Assembly (NCBI GenBank): GCA_016584305.1
Contig: JACEEZ010006415.1
Location: 122,001-186,000, forward strand
DNA from: Chionoecetes opilio
Taxonomy: Eukaryota > Arthropoda > Malacostraca > Decapoda > Majidae
Reading direction: 5' to 3'
Length of the DNA stretch: 64,000 bases
Part shown: one piece after another, positions 1 to 37,902 of the stretch
Position numbering within the stretch: position 1 is the first letter of the stretch
Layout of the letters: every line of letters starts with the position of its first letter
Notes under the pieces: model-generated
Databases searched by the model: none
Told to the model about the DNA's origin: nothing
The model's input: only the letters and a program-made list of their open reading frames with translations
Made by a program: the position numbers and the translations under genes

Positions 1-108
1 AGGATACTAAACAGGTCATATCTATAAAATATTGCTTATATTCACTAAAAATTGTCTATTGGTAGCCAAATTACACTGGAAATTACGTTATGGGTCTCAA
101 GGGGTTAA
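1..108 (+). mobile_element. TTAA MITE (piggyBac-like), right part
   Basis: Truncated by the window edge. It holds the interior AGGATACTAAACAGGTCAT and the right end GGGTCTCAAGGGGTTAA. Confidence 0.7.
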
Positions 109-1660
109 AAATGGACACACTCTACCTTGTTGGTGTACACAACTAAACATGTATTGATTTAGACTGTTCCGTAAAGAATTCATCACAGACCTGTGTTTAT
201 TTTTCTTTGAAATTTTAATGGAATGAAAAAACACAAACTAATTTAGTCAAATCTGTTTGTCATGTAAATTTTTTTGTTAAAATAAGAAATAGAACTAATC
301 AAGCTACTATTGTCAAAGTTTTTGCTCACATTAAATACCTGATATGTAAACTCCTTCTCAGGGATCAATCCACATTGCTCCTTACAAACGTCATCTTTTG
401 TACCTTCTTGTGTGTGTAGTCTTTGCATGCTATCCTCCATCTTGCCAGACTCTGCACAACAACCTCATTCCTCTGTAACAACAACACACACTTGAACACA
501 CTTTTCCTTGATGTATCAGGATACAGTGGCCATTGTCCTGTCTATAAGTACCCTTCCTTCCTGGCGTCCTAGCAACGATACCTTCTCTATACATGTATTT
601 CAACCCATTACTTATGTGATTCATGACAAAAACGATTTTTTAAACAAGTTGAAATTAACTCAGTTGAATACATGGATAAATGTTACTTGCTTCCCATGAA
701 AAACAACATGCCAGAATAAATGCTTCATCATAATATGAATTTCAAGCAAGACGTTAGAATCATATTTGGTATAGCTGTACAAAGTTTAACTTTAAATTAC
801 GTCTTCAAAAGACATACAAAATACTGTCAAATTATAATGACTTTTTATGCAAATGTGATGTAACATTGTATTTATGGAAGATTTGAAGAGTTTTTTATTG
901 TAATAGATATTCAGATCCTCACAAACTACAGACATAGGGATGTTTACATAAATAAGTTAAGATGTCACAGTGGGAGGCGAGGCCGCGTGTGTGCTGCCTG
1001 AGGACACGGAGCACTGTTGGCACGGCACGGCTTGTTGGCAAGTCTGCACGCGTCTGTCTCCCTCCAATGCCTTCCCTAAACATATCAGCTTTGTATCTAA
1101 CAGCACAAGCAGTGCCCTGTTATGCCAGCGTCACGGCTAATGAAGGCAAGCAGAACAGCCATCACAGTTATAGATTTTATTGACTTTTTTATAATGGTGA
1201 ATTACACATTGCAATAATGTGAAGGACGCGATAAAGTCTTGAACAGAACATGATACACGAGAGACCTGCATGAATAACTCCTTTTAAAAACTATAAAACT
1301 TAATACAGAATTGCCCTCCTCACCCTAAACCTGATTGTAAAGACTAAATAACTCATTCCTTCTGAAAAATACCTGTCACATAACAGTGGTTTTACCTGAC
1401 CTATAATAAATATAAGAGAATGAGATTTTGTTCAAGTATCAGCTAATGCAGAGCTGCCACATCAAGAACTTGTTACACACTTCATCACTCAGGAAAAGTT
1501 GGCATATTTCAACAACAGTGTATTCAGCTTTCACTACATAGATAACAGTATTAGATCACAGATAACATAGTGAAGAAATGGATGTGTGGAAGTCAAAGGT
1601 AGACATGAGTGAAGTCGGTCCATCAATGGCTGGTCAGACATCACCGCACTGAAACGGGGT
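109..1660. other. unassigned AT-rich sequence
   Basis: No recognised exon. A more GC-rich patch near 962-1,130 is open for 73 codons on the plus strand, but I see no family motif. Confidence 0.5.
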
Positions 1661-1661
1661 G

Positions 1662-1882
1662 CAGTCAGTTCATACACAAGTTGTTTCATACACCAATAGA
1701 TTCGTACACCAAATAGTTGTTTCGTAGTCTATGAAACCATAGTAGTTTCGTACACTCAGCTCAGATTTAAACTTTACTACTAGTTACGAAACGACACCAG
1801 GTATGTACAAAAAAACTCAAAATCAGTGTACGAAACAACTAACAAAACCTGGGTACGAAATAACTTGTGTACGAAACTCCCT
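1662..1882. mobile_element. probable MITE with CAGTCAGTTCATACACAAG-type ends
   Basis: The left end and CTTGTGTACGAAACTCCCTG at the right are imperfect inverted copies, and GTTTCGTAC words recur inside on both strands. No clear target duplication seen. Confidence 0.45.
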
Positions 1883-1940
1883 GTAACCACTGAAACACTC
1901 GGCATGAAGACAGCTGCTAACACAAGGGTAAAGGTGGTGC

Positions 1941-2972
1941 TTGACTCATCCATCTCACCAAGCACTGCCACCAACACACTAATGCTTGACTCATCCATCT
2001 CACCAAGCACTGCCACCAACACACTAATGCTTGACTCGTCCATCTCACCAAGCACTTCCACCAACACACTATTGCTTGACTCCTCCATCTCACCAAGCAC
2101 TGCCACCAACACACTAATGCTTGACTCATCCATCTCACCAAGCACTGCCACCAACACACTATTGCTTGACTCGTCCATCTCACCAAGCACTTCCACCAAC
2201 ACACTATTGCTTGACTCATCCATCTCACCAAGCACTGCCACCAACACACTATTGCTTGACTCATCCATCTCACCAAGCACTTCCACCAACACACTATTGC
2301 TTGACTCATCCATCTCACCAAGCACTGCCACCAAGACACTAATGCTTGACTCATCCATCTCACCAAGCACTTCCACCAAGACACTATTGCTTGACTCATC
2401 CATCTCACCAAGCACTGCCACCAAGACACTAATGCTTGACTCATCCATCTCACCAAGCACTGCCACCAAGACACTATTGCTTGACTCATCCATCTCACCA
2501 AGCACTGCCACCAACACACTATTGCTTGACTCATCCATCTCACCAAGCACTGCCACCAAGACACTATTGCTTGACTCATCCATCTCACCAAGCACTTCCA
2601 CCAACACACTAATGCTTGACTCGTCCATCTCACCAAGCACTGCCACCAAGACACTAATGCTTGACTCATCCATCTCACCAAGCACTGCCACCAAGACACT
2701 ATTGCTTGACTCATCCATCTCACCAAGCACTGCCACCAACACACTATTGCTTGACTCATCCATCTCACCAAGCACTGCCACCAAGACACTATTGCTTGAC
2801 TCATCCATCTCACCAAGCACTGCCACCAACACACTATTGCTTGACTCATCCATCTCACCAAGCACTGCCACCAAGACACTAATGCTTGACTCATCCATCT
2901 CACCAAGCACTTCCACCAACACACTAATGCTTGACTCGTCCATCTCACCAAGCACTGCCACCAAGACACTAT
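1941..2972. repeat. 45-bp minisatellite, ~23 units
   Basis: Unit CTTGACTCATCCATCTCACC plus AAGCACTGCCACCAACACACTAATG-type end. Variants alternate TGCC/TTCC, CAAC/CAAG and AATG/ATTG. Because 45 is a multiple of three and the unit lacks stops, several frames stay open on both strands; I do not call a gene. Confidence 0.95.
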
Positions 2973-3199
2973 GGCACACTGATAAAATTGTCATGACGCA
3001 TAAGTAACTTCTATATATGTAATGAATTTCGGCTTCAACAAACTTTTTATGCGAGTCGGGTATAATTATGCGGGGATTTACTGCATAGGTTCGGTACATG
3101 CGGGGTTCGGTTCGGCTCACTGTGCAGGTATAGTTTTAATTTCCCTGTATGTGTGTAGTATTTGAGATGGCTGCATGTAAGTAAGTATACAAACTTTCA

Positions 3200-3290
3200 T
3201 CTAATGTCCTGGCGTGGTGGCACTTTGTATAGTCAATAACCTTGTAGTTGGTACTTGCAAAGTGTCTAGATAGGATCAAAGTATCTGATC
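3200..3290 (+). mobile_element. SINE body fragment (as 15.3 kb, opposite strand)
   Basis: GTCCTGGCGTGGTGGCACTT and TGTAGTTGGTACTTGCAAAG match the complement of 15,264-15,345. Confidence 0.6.
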
Positions 3291-3873
3291 TTCTATTCAT
3301 CTAATGTAACGTACAAAGTTTGTTATGTGCGAAAAATTTGGATCCCTCGGATATAATTGATTTTCGGGTATAACGTCACCTCCTTACCCTAGTTGGTTCG
3401 TTAAAGCGAGGGTTTCCTGTAACTTATTTTTGATGTCTGAATTTTTTCTTTCAAAATAGTTTGTGTCAATAATTTCCAAAAAAAATAACCTACATGATCT
3501 TATTTGATAACTAGTATTTAGTAGATGATGGCCTGATTGCAAGTGCCTATAGTTGTCTGCTGCCTTCACTGATGCCACTCATTCACATTGTTCCAGGAGA
3601 CACAACATTATAACACCCTGCCCCATGCACCCTTCTAAGAGGCACAAGCTCAGATCCATGTCTTCTGCCCAAACAGTTAAGTGAAGCTCAAACATATCGG
3701 TATGAAATATATCTTCCAAAGGTCCGTATCACACACCTGTTTAAGAAGCTGTCAGGAAGCAAACTGATCTACTGTAACTTATATTGAGTGACACACACCA
3801 TCTCTCCTATACACATCCGTAAACCAAACACCCGGAGACAAGATCTGACAAATGGAGAGCTTAAACAACAAAA

Positions 3874-3959
3874 TACAGGGAGGTCCCGAAGATACGAGCA
3901 GTTAGGTTGATGTTAGATGTCTCGTATACCGAATGCTCGTATAACGGGACCTCCCTGTA
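3874..3959. mobile_element. 86-bp MITE
   Basis: Terminal inverted repeats TACAGGGAGGTCCCG and CGGGACCTCCCTGTA, TA at both ends; the inner parts GATACGAGC / GCTCGTAT also pair. Resembles a minimal pogo/Tigger-type derivative. Confidence 0.78.
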
Positions 3960-4157
3960 TATTCTTCTGTGATGTGCAAGCACTTCCAGACATTGATACA
4001 TGGGTCTTGATGTTGCCTGGAAATCCATCTACATAATATTCGTCTCCTGCTCTAAACCATCTAAAAATCTTTCTATTTATATTTCTTCGTCTCTTCTCTT
4101 TCTTATGTTTAATCTTAAAGAATTTATGTATAACGCCTCAATGCCTTTGTGAATGCA

Positions 4158-4368
4158 TTAACCCCTTCACGCCCAGATCTTTCCTTTGCTATGTAATTAG
4201 TCTGTTGTAAGCCATAGCATTACAAAAAGTAGCTCAATATACAAGATAAGCTAGTGGACAAGGATACTAAACAGGTCATATCTATAAAATATTACTGATC
4301 TTCATTAAAAATTGTCTAATGGTAGCCAAATTACGATGGAAATTAAGTTCTGGGCCTCAAGGGGTTAA
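4158..4368 (+). mobile_element. TTAA MITE (piggyBac-like)
   Basis: About 210 bp with ends TTAACCCCTTCACGCCCAG and CTGGGCCTCAAGGGGTTAA, flanked by TTAA on both sides. TTAA target duplication and CCC/GGG ends are typical of piggyBac-type elements; no coding capacity. Confidence 0.8.
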
Positions 4369-5326
4369 TGAGCAGTGTGATGTTTCTGCCTGGATGACAC
4401 ATCTCGTCTAGCACCCAAGTAGAGGGTCTGCAGCCCCGCCATCACCGCCCACCACAATACTAACACCTACACCACCATCAATACACTCATCAACCACTTG
4501 GCTCTTCTCTGTGTTAGTTCGGACCTTCACCCACGTATGACATCACAGGTGTCGCTATAAAAATCCAGCCTGCGCCAACCAACGGGCGGAGGGCCAACCA
4601 TCACGTCCCTCCAGACTGATATAATAAGTAGCCTACTGGCGCTATAGGCTTCAACGTAAAAATAAAAAATTTATATAAAAAAAGAAGAAAAGTCGTGAGT
4701 ACAATATCATTAGAAATGTTACGCGTGAATTAGTGAATATGTAATTGAGAATAAAACTTAGTTGGAAGTCTTTTTATTAGATATTTTATAGATATATGCA
4801 TTTTTAAGCACTTTACTCCTGAGAAAATCTTGCACAAAAAATAAACTTGAACGATTAAAGGTATCTAGCTAGGAGGTTGCCTTACAACAGTACTAGCGGT
4901 GTCGCCCATGGCCCGAGGGTTGCCTCACCACTGCAGTGTTCACAACCCCATGCATCCTGTTATCAGAGGAGTCGAAGGATCACAAGATGGTCAGGAAATA
5001 ATAAAATTCTTTTTTGTGCCCAACTTTTCACCCCCACAAGGCTGATGATGGCACTGATCAATGATATAGATCCATAGGTGGCAACTGCACAATTTTTCAT
5101 ACTGCCAACTAATATGTAAACAAATATTCAAGAATTAAAGAGGAGCAATACCTGAATTAATTATATATCTAATAAAACTGTTGTAAAATATAAACATACA
5201 AATGATTGGCTGATTCAAATCCTTGACATGGTGATCAGTGTGAGGCAAGATCCTCCTGTCACGGCATGACGGTGAGGCAGCGCGGCACCCAGACCCTCGC
5301 CGGCAGCCCGTGTGTGGCGGCGGCGG
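4369..5326. other. unassigned sequence
   Basis: Contains a word shared with 29.4 kb (CCAGCCTGCGCCAACCAACG … TACTGGCGCTATAGGCTTCA), indicating another short dispersed repeat near 4,530-4,660. No exon seen. Confidence 0.5.
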
Positions 5327-5612
5327 GACACATAAGAAACTAAGGAAGCTACAAGAGGCCGTGAGATCTACACGAGGTAGTTCCTCTTACTAACTCTACC
5401 TACATCCACCTCTCATCCCCATCCATGAATTTATCCAGACTCTTTTTAAAGACCCCAATAGACTCCGCACTGACCACCTGACGACTTGAGTCCATTCCAA
5501 TCATTCACCATCCTATTTGTGAACCAGTTTCTCCCTATTTCCTTTTTAAATCTACGCTTTTCCAGCTTGAATCCGTTACTTCTTGTTCTACCCTTACTAC
5601 TCTTGTCCTACC
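5327..5612 (-). mobile_element. LINE 3' fragment (RVVNDWN family)
   Basis: Dispersed unit starting AAGGAAGCTACAAGAGGCCG. Its minus strand encodes the C-terminus of a CR1-like protein ([15 protein letters not shown] motifs are best seen in the 27 kb copy). This copy runs to the Tyr/Pro-rich stretch at 5,600. Confidence 0.65.
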
Positions 5613-5849
5613 TAAGACACACGCCACACACGGCTCCTGGCTCCAGGCCCGGCCCAGCCACCACCACAACACTGCACCTCAGATCACGTACTGAACATGA
5701 TGACAGATGACACACTAATGGTTGCCTGGGTGTCTAATGAGACAGTCATGGCAAAGAAAAGTAAGCATAATGTGTAAGTATATTTGATACAAATATATAG
5801 TGTGTAGACATGGTGGCTTAGGCAGAGTTTCAGAGGAATCCTGGCGGAG

Positions 5850-6800
5850 TGAGTGTGTCATGAGGTGCGGTGTGTGGCGACACGAGGCTGTGTTGTGGGA
5901 GTACTGACAGGAGGGGAGTGAGTGTGTCATGAGGTGCGGTGTGTGGCGACATGAGGCTGTGTTGTGGGAGTACTGACAGGAGGGGAGTGAGTGTGTCATG
6001 AGGTGCGGTGTGTGGCGACACGAGGCTGTGTTGTGGGAGTACTGACAGGAGGGGAGTGAGTGTGTCATGAGGTGCGGTGTGTGGCGACACGAGGCTGTGT
6101 TGTGGGAGTACTGACAGGAGGGGAGTGAGTGTGTCATGAGGTGCGGTGTGTGGCGACACGAGGCTGTGTTGTGGGAGTACTGACAGGAGGGGAGTGAGTG
6201 TGTCATGAGGTGCAGTGTGTGGCGACACGAGGCTGTGTTGTGGGAGTACTGACAGGAGGGGAGTGAGTGTGTCATGAGGTGCGGTGTGTGGCGACACGAG
6301 GCTGTGTTGTGGGAGTACTGACAGGAGGGGAGTGAGTGTGTCATGAGGTGCAGTGTGTGGCGACACGAGGCTGTGTTGTGGGAGTACTGACAGGAGGGGA
6401 GTGAGTGTGTCATGAGTTGCGGTGTGTGGCGACACGAGGCTGTGTTGTGGGAGTACTGACAGGAGGGGAGTGAGTGTGTCATGAGGTGCGGTGTGTGGCG
6501 ACACGAGGCTGTGTTGTGGGAGTACTGACAGGAGGGGAGTGTGTCATGAGGTGCGGTGTGTGGCGACATGAGGCTGTGTTGTGGGAGTACTGACAGGAGG
6601 GGAGTGTGTCATGAGGTGCGGTGTGTGGCGACATGAGGCTGTGTTGTGGGAGTACTGACAGGAGGGGAGTGTGTCATGAGGTGCGGTGTGTGGCGACATG
6701 AGGCTGTGTTGTGGGAGTACTGACAGGAGGGGAGTGTGTCATGAGGTGCGGTGTGTGGCGACATGAGGCTGTGTTGTGGGAGTACTGACAGGAGGGGAGT
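5850..6800. repeat. 69-bp minisatellite (65-bp in last units), ~14 units
   Basis: Unit contains GTGTCATGAGGTGCGGTGTG and AGGCTGTGTTGTGGGAGTAC. The first ~10 units are 69 bp and the last four lack GAGT (65 bp), which breaks the open frame. Confidence 0.95.
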
Positions 6801-7163
6801 GAGTGAGTGGCCACGAGGCCCTTTGTAACATTTTACTGGCTGGAAGATTATCTCCTGTCACTGATCTACCTTCTAACATCTGGAGACCCTGCTATCTAGA
6901 GAACATTGTGACTGGCATTACTGATATAGATGATGAGGACGATGTCAATGATGAGGATGGTGATGATGATGATAGTGACACATGACATCAGGCATAAGTT
7001 ACTTCATTCAATAATCTATGACAATGTGTAAAAATATTACACATACATAGAGGTGATACAGTGTACATGAAATTTTCAGCTGATAAATATGAATAATAAA
7101 GGAGACAGTTCCACAAAATCATGTCAGCCAGGAAGCCTCAAACCTATGCTGCAAAACTTATCC

Positions 7164-7465
7164 CTCACCTTCACCTCACTGGCGGGACCCTGCAGCCAGA
7201 ACCACCACACCTTCACCTCACTGGCGGGACCCTGCAGCCAGAACCACCACACCTTCACCTCACTGGCGGGACCCTGCAGCCAAAACCACCACACCTTCAC
7301 CTCACTGGCGGGACCCTGCAGCCAAAACCACCACACCTTCACCTCACTGGCGGGACCCTGCAGCCAGAACCACCACACCTTCACCTCACTGGCGGGACCC
7401 TGCAGCCAAAACCACCACACCTTCACCTCACTGGCGGGACCCTGCAGCCAGAACCACCACACTCT
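7164..7465. repeat. 42-bp minisatellite, 7 units
   Basis: Unit CTTCACCTCACTGGCGGGAC plus CCTGCAGCCAGAACCACCACAC. Open in all frames because 42 is a multiple of three; not called coding. Confidence 0.95.
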
Positions 7466-7918
7466 CCTGCCACGGAAAAGCTATAGAAAAAGATGCATCA
7501 TTCCCGGAGTCGTGAAACACTTCACCACAAAAGAAATCTTTCCCGTGCAGCCCTGTGCCTGTGTTGCTGTGCTCACTGCCTCGCCTGCCTGCCTTTGCAC
7601 TTTACCCTGCTGCAAGTGTCACCTGATGGAGCAGATGTGAGGCAGGAGTCGCCAGACCCTCGCCTCCCTCCCAGCCACTCTGCCCTTGTCACTTGCAACT
7701 CTAATTCAAAATAAATATTAAGTACATACCTTAGCGAGATATAATAATGTCATTCACACACAAAAGCTCGTTATCGGGATATTTAAGAAGCCAATAATAA
7801 GCCTAAATAATGTGGAAACAAAACACAAGTCCTCTCAGTTTCCTTTAAATGAAAGAAATTAGCATCACAAAATATCATGCCTCCATTTTCAGTCAGTTTT
7901 CATGTTTGGGTGTGCGTG

Positions 7919-7947
7919 CACACGCACGCACGCACGCACACACACTT

Positions 7948-7980
<33 letters not shown>
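7919..7980. repeat. (CA)n microsatellite
   Basis: CACGCACGCACG then CACACACA, ~60 bp. Confidence 0.9.
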
Positions 7981-8220
7981 GTGGCCGGTGTGGTATAATG
8001 GTAAAGTACATATCTGTGTGGCACTTGATGCGCTCAGGTTCCAGCCACGCTCACGGCTCGAAATATTTCCCGAGAAACGTGACAGTTGCTATTCCCCTTG
8101 AGTAAGGGAATGGTGTGTGTGTGTGGGTGTGTGTGAGGTTTCAAAGATTGGTGTCTATAACCTCTAAGCTCTTTCCAGGAGGGTACCATGTGGGGGTTGT
8201 GTGATCAGGTGGACAACAAA

Positions 8221-8222
<2 letters not shown>
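7980..8222 (+). mobile_element. tRNA-like SINE between two (CA)n tracts
   Basis: The head GTGGCCGGTGTGGTATAATG, with B-box-like CAGGTTCCAGCCACGC, resembles a tRNA. The body is ~240 bp and ends at the (CA)n tract. Confidence 0.5.

Positions 8223-8275
<53 letters not shown>
8222..8275. repeat. (CA)n microsatellite
   Basis: About 26 perfect CA repeats. Confidence 0.95.
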
Positions 8276-8276
<1 letters not shown>

Positions 8277-8417
8277 TCCAGCCCAGGTTAGGCCCAAACA
8301 TTCCTTAGAGCAGTCATACTTAACACTACATTTATAACTACCTGTATCGGAGAAAAGTCCTCTTGATCACAAAAGTCTATTAGTGTTTTTAGCAACTATG
8401 TCAGTCCACAGTAGATG

Positions 8418-8488
8418 ATAATGATGATAATGATAATTATAATGAAAATAATAATAATAATAATAATAATAACAATAATAATGATAAT
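8418..8488. repeat. (AAT)n-rich microsatellite
   Basis: ATGATAATGATAATAAT-type runs. Confidence 0.8.
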
Positions 8489-9122
8489 ATAAAGAAACAC
8501 TTTTAACACCCTGTTCATGTCAAATTCTGATAATTTCCGTCAAATTCTAATAATTTCCTTTCCCCGTTCTGCTCCGTGCCTGCAAACCCTCGTGTCTCCC
8601 GTGAAGCCACAGTGAACACCAATTCTGCTGAATTCACCGAATGATTCCATGTAACATTGTGTGTTACTCCCAGATACTGGGATTACATACATGTCATTAC
8701 AAAAGTCCTATTCTATAACAAATGGGACTTATCATATAAATAAATATGTATATACATATACTATATGCTATTGAAGTAGCCAGCTGTTGACACCTTTGAT
8801 GCAAAACATAATCCAAGCATTTTGAGCAGACATATTTGTGTAATAATGTAATAATATGCAACAAAAAGATTGTGTGTGGAGAGCCGTCACCTTGTGGGAA
8901 CCAAGGCATTACGGCGGTGCAACGCATGATCCCTCGGCCTGCTGTCCCCTGTTAGGAACCTCCCCATGAACACACGGTTGTGGCGGTGTGAGGACGCAGC
9001 TGCTGAGACAGGGAAGCTGCACATCACGGGTTCCTGCTGCCTTGCACGATGCTGCTTTGAAATGCGGCATCAATATTGAGACCGTATGACAGACCGTATA
9101 GAATAGAAATATAGACTATATA

Positions 9123-9239
9123 GAAAGGATGGCAGAAAGTGAGATGACCAAGAGAGTATGTATGAGTGCAGTAGATGCGGTGGGTACTAGAGGACGACCC
9201 CTAGTCAAATGGAAGGACAGAGTGCTGGAGTATGTGTAA
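9123..9239 (+). mobile_element. LINE C-terminal fragment
   Basis: Reads ERMAESEMTKRVCMSAVDA, then RGRPLVKWKDRVLEYV and a stop. This is the usual end of non-LTR retrotransposon ORF2 proteins (GRPxxRWxDxVxEY). It lies back to back with the minus-strand LINE fragment at 9,255. Confidence 0.65.
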
Positions 9240-9254
9240 GAAAAGGGCATGAGC

Positions 9255-9605
9255 ATCAATTAATTAATCATTAGGGGCATACGCCGGGGGGCGCGTCGCC
9301 TCGCCCACCCTACGACGCCACTCCCGGGGGTCACCACAAACGAGTCCCCATGCAGGCTCCTTTCCCATACCAAGCAGCTCTCGACAGGAAGCATCAACTT
9401 GCCCCAGCCACGAGCCTTGTGGGCGCCCCCTTGGCCTCCTCCACGCCGGATTGTCTCTTACAGATACAACCCGATGGGAAGGATCGGTTTCAGGGTAGCG
9501 TGCCACATGCCCATATAGCCGAAGTTGGCACTGACGGACTATGCAGGTAATAGGCCTCGATTCAGTCTCACGGTGCAATGGCTGGCTGGTTAGAGCATGC
9601 AAGGA
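9255..9605 (-). mobile_element. LINE 3' fragment (same family as 34.2-34.9 kb)
   Basis: About 100 codons ending AYAPND, including CQLRLYGHVARYPETDPSHR, WRRPRGRPQGSWLGQVDAS and PREWRRRVGEATRPPAY. Strongly truncated at its 5' end. An ATTAATTAATCA tail lies just beyond the stop. Confidence 0.82.
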
Positions 9606-10664
9606 GGCAATGCATGGACAGGAATAAATGGAGACTCTCCTGTCTAGTCATCCACTTTGGGTTCCTCATTTTTTAGAACGGGCATCAGAGCTACATAGAT
9701 AGACAGCATTGTCATAAGTGACCAGAAATATCTACAGCTTCCATTTTGCATTATTCATGCCCCCTTGATTGCAACCATTGATTGTTAACCATTGCTATCT
9801 TGTGGTTCCATCTGTAAACAAATGGAACAAGGAAGACATTTCACATTCTCGGCAACAATTTTCAACAACTTATGATTTCAGATGATGATGCAGATCTTAA
9901 ATGGGCAAAACCACTTTAAAACACAACCTATGCCTGCACCCTCACAGGCTGTGCCATCACCTGCATACCACACGACAGCAAACACACAAGCCTTAATGCA
10001 TTAGGTTAGAAAAGACTGCTGCTGTTTATCAGGTGTCAAACCTAAGCTTTTATCTAAGACTGTGTCTTCTGCCATAGTGCAAAATCAATTGAAGGAAGGC
10101 TTTAGGAATGCTGCACAGACACTTCTTTATAGCTAAAACGGCAATAATTCCATCTCATCAGAAAACCTGCGGCTTATGAGGAGTAGCAAACGGTGACTTA
10201 TTTTCCCAAAATCATACCGCCCGAGAGCTTTTGGCAGAAATCCAGCTCATCAGTCTTCAGCCCCGAGCCACCAGTGTCCTCACACAGCCACAACAATGTA
10301 TTCATCAAAGAAAGATTCCTACTTCACATAATCAATAGGGTAAACACTTATATGTCCTTGCTTGTGTTTGGGTGATCCAATGGGCATGTCAACATTTTGG
10401 TTTCATACTGAATACATATACATCCGTGTGTTATGAGTTAGGATGGTAGTCGTGGCAGAATAGCAGTATATTTCAACAGAACCAGCAAATAGAGATTACT
10501 CGTCTTATCTATAAGGATACCATTCCTAAGGAACTACAGAAATCCTCTACAGCACAAACTACCTCAAGCCTGACCCTACTCGGCATGTGTAGACTTCTCT
10601 ATGTCAGGCTCCTCACTTACACGGTTCACACCCCTCCTGCTCCCGTCCCCCTGGTGGTGGCGCC
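9606..10664. other. USP38 downstream region / probable 3' UTR
   Basis: Directly downstream of the USP38 stop on the minus strand. No clear polyadenylation signal was identified and no other gene is recognised. Confidence 0.4.
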
Positions 10665-35867
<25,203 letters not shown>

Positions 35868-35891
35868 CTGAAATGAAAAACAAAAAATATA

Positions 35892-36010
35892 TAAGAACAT
35901 AAGAACATAAAAAATAAGGAAGCTACAAGAGGGTGCGAGACCTACACGTGGTAGATCCTATTACTTAACACTACCGTCATCCACCTTTCATCCCCATCCA
36001 TGTAATTGTC
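35892..36010 (-). mobile_element. LINE 3' fragment (RVVNDWN family), short
   Basis: Holds AAGGAAGCTACAAGAGGGTG and the following ~100 bp only. Confidence 0.55.
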
Positions 36011-36183
36011 TTGCCTCCTTACTCCCTAATGACTGTTGTATAATATAACAATTAACACTAACTTGTCCATGTTGGCTCAAAGAATCCAGGTGAATCTTAT
36101 CAGAGTTCCACCACTAGGTTACAGGCTCATACATACTAAGAAATATAGCCTCAATAAATGCATCAAACAACTAACCCTTATGC

Positions 36184-36451
36184 TACCGTAGATAACACTA
36201 TAGTCGCCGGTCACTCGCCACTGCACTAACGTCGCCAGGCACAATATATTACGAATTATAGCATCACTACTGATTTGTATGTGCCGCTGAAGATGATACA
36301 CAGTAGTTTATATTATGTACATCACACAGTCAAACTACATGTCTTCAGTGGCACATAAAAGTCTGTAGTGATGCTAAAATTTGTAATATATTGTGCCTGG
36401 CGACATTAGTGCAGTGGCAAGTGACTGGCGACTATAGTGTTATCTACGGTA
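36184..36451. mobile_element. palindromic MITE, CCGTAGATAAC family (A/B chimera)
   Basis: Ends TACCGTAGATAACACTATAG and CTATAGTGTTATCTACGGTA, TA duplicated. The arms pair over most of the length (ATGTGCC.CTGAAGA / TCTTCAGTGGCACAT). The left arm resembles the type B elements, the right arm type A. Confidence 0.85.
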
Positions 36452-36587
36452 GTACAGTATATAAAAAATTACCCACAAATCTTATAACCCATTATTATTT
36501 TATTATTATCTTATTACCCATTACCCAAAACATTACCCATTACTCTTATGCCTCAATACATATATGAAACAACTTGGTGCCCCTTAT

Positions 36588-36660
36588 ACCCCTTATGAGG
36601 TGCCCTTATGAGGTGCCCTTATGAGGTGCCCTTATGAGGTGCCCTTATGAGGTGCCACTA
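36588..36660. repeat. 13-bp direct repeat (TTATGAGGTGCCC)
   Basis: About five perfect tandem copies. Confidence 0.9.
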
Positions 36661-37249
36661 TGCCAGTCAATCAAAAATCAAACCCACACCACATTTACCA
36701 ATCCATTTCAGCCTTGGTCTTGACACTGCCTTGAGGGGAATCATGGTGGGAAAAAATAAATGTCCCCTAAAGATCAAACAAAGAAGACCTGAGAGACTAC
36801 CACCACGCAGCCTGACACACACCAAGACACTGACAATGGTACAACACACACCCACACACACACACACACACACGGCTCCATCCTGCCCTGCCAGAATGTG
36901 GACTCTGTCACACAAAGTCCTGGCAAGGCTCCAGCCACCACTTGTTACCACACACAACATTGAGGAGCCAACACAACACCAAGGTCTTCACATACCAACT
37001 AAAATAAATAACCTTTTTTTCATTATGAAGAGAAAAGGTGAGATACATGGCACAACACAGATGGCTATTTTGATTTTGAGGTCAGTTTGTTGATGCCACC
37101 CACACAGTCACAGCTGAACCCTTCTGCGCCTCACTCGGTACACCACACTGCACACATCAACAAACACAACACAAAGAAACAACTCATATACAAAGAAACA
37201 ACTTATACAATTCTCGGCAGTAGCTACTTACGTTTTACTACACACAAAC

Positions 37250-37252
<3 letters not shown>

Positions 37253-37310
<58 letters not shown>
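37253..37310. repeat. (CT)n microsatellite
   Basis: ~28 perfect CT repeats. Confidence 0.95.
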
Positions 37311-37311
<1 letters not shown>

Positions 37312-37378
37312 AATATATAATCTAATATATCATCTATCCCAGTTAAAATAGACAAGGGAAGAGTTGACAAGTTTGTTA

Positions 37379-37450
37379 ACTAAGGAGACGAAGTTGAAGA
37401 GGACCTATGAAGTGATACTAAGCGATAAAGGTCACAAGAAGAAGAACTAA
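37379..37450 (-). mobile_element. SINE tail fragment
   Basis: GAAGAGGACCTATGAAGTGA and AAGGTCACAAGAAGAAGAA, the complement of the 42.5 kb SINE tail. Confidence 0.5.
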
Positions 37451-37902
37451 TCAGTCAATCTTACATCAGAAGATATAGCCAAATCCATTCAAACCATAAC
37501 TACCTCCCTTAACATAGCCATGGTTAGAGGGACCCTATGTACAGGTAACCAGACCGTAGCTTACCTTTGCCACAACACAGCAGCCAGGGCAATAACAAGG
37601 CAGGTACCTAGGTCACCCTGCAGAGGTCATAGCAGAGGGGTCACAACACATGGGTACTTCTGGTGTGTCAGTCCCCACCCTGCTTGTGACACAGAACGGC
37701 CTGAAATCAGTGATGGGGTCAGTCTTTGTTTTCTTAATGAAGCGATATATGTATCCTTAAATTATAGAGTAAATCATAATATATCGTATAAGTGTTTCTC
37801 TGACTAATATTTCTCACAGAGTCAAACGTAGCATTATCAAAAACGATGTAGCTTTTTCTAGTATGTCAATGAAAAGTTGATCTGTATACGTAAATACCTA
37901 AC

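Noticed and set aside
1780..3120. 446-codon repetitive frame over the 45-bp minisatellite
   Set aside because: Overlapping frames on both strands are equally open; no splice signals, signal peptide or conserved flank.
5715..6569. Ser/His-rich 284-codon frame
   Set aside because: Follows the 69-bp repeat only and breaks where units become 65 bp.
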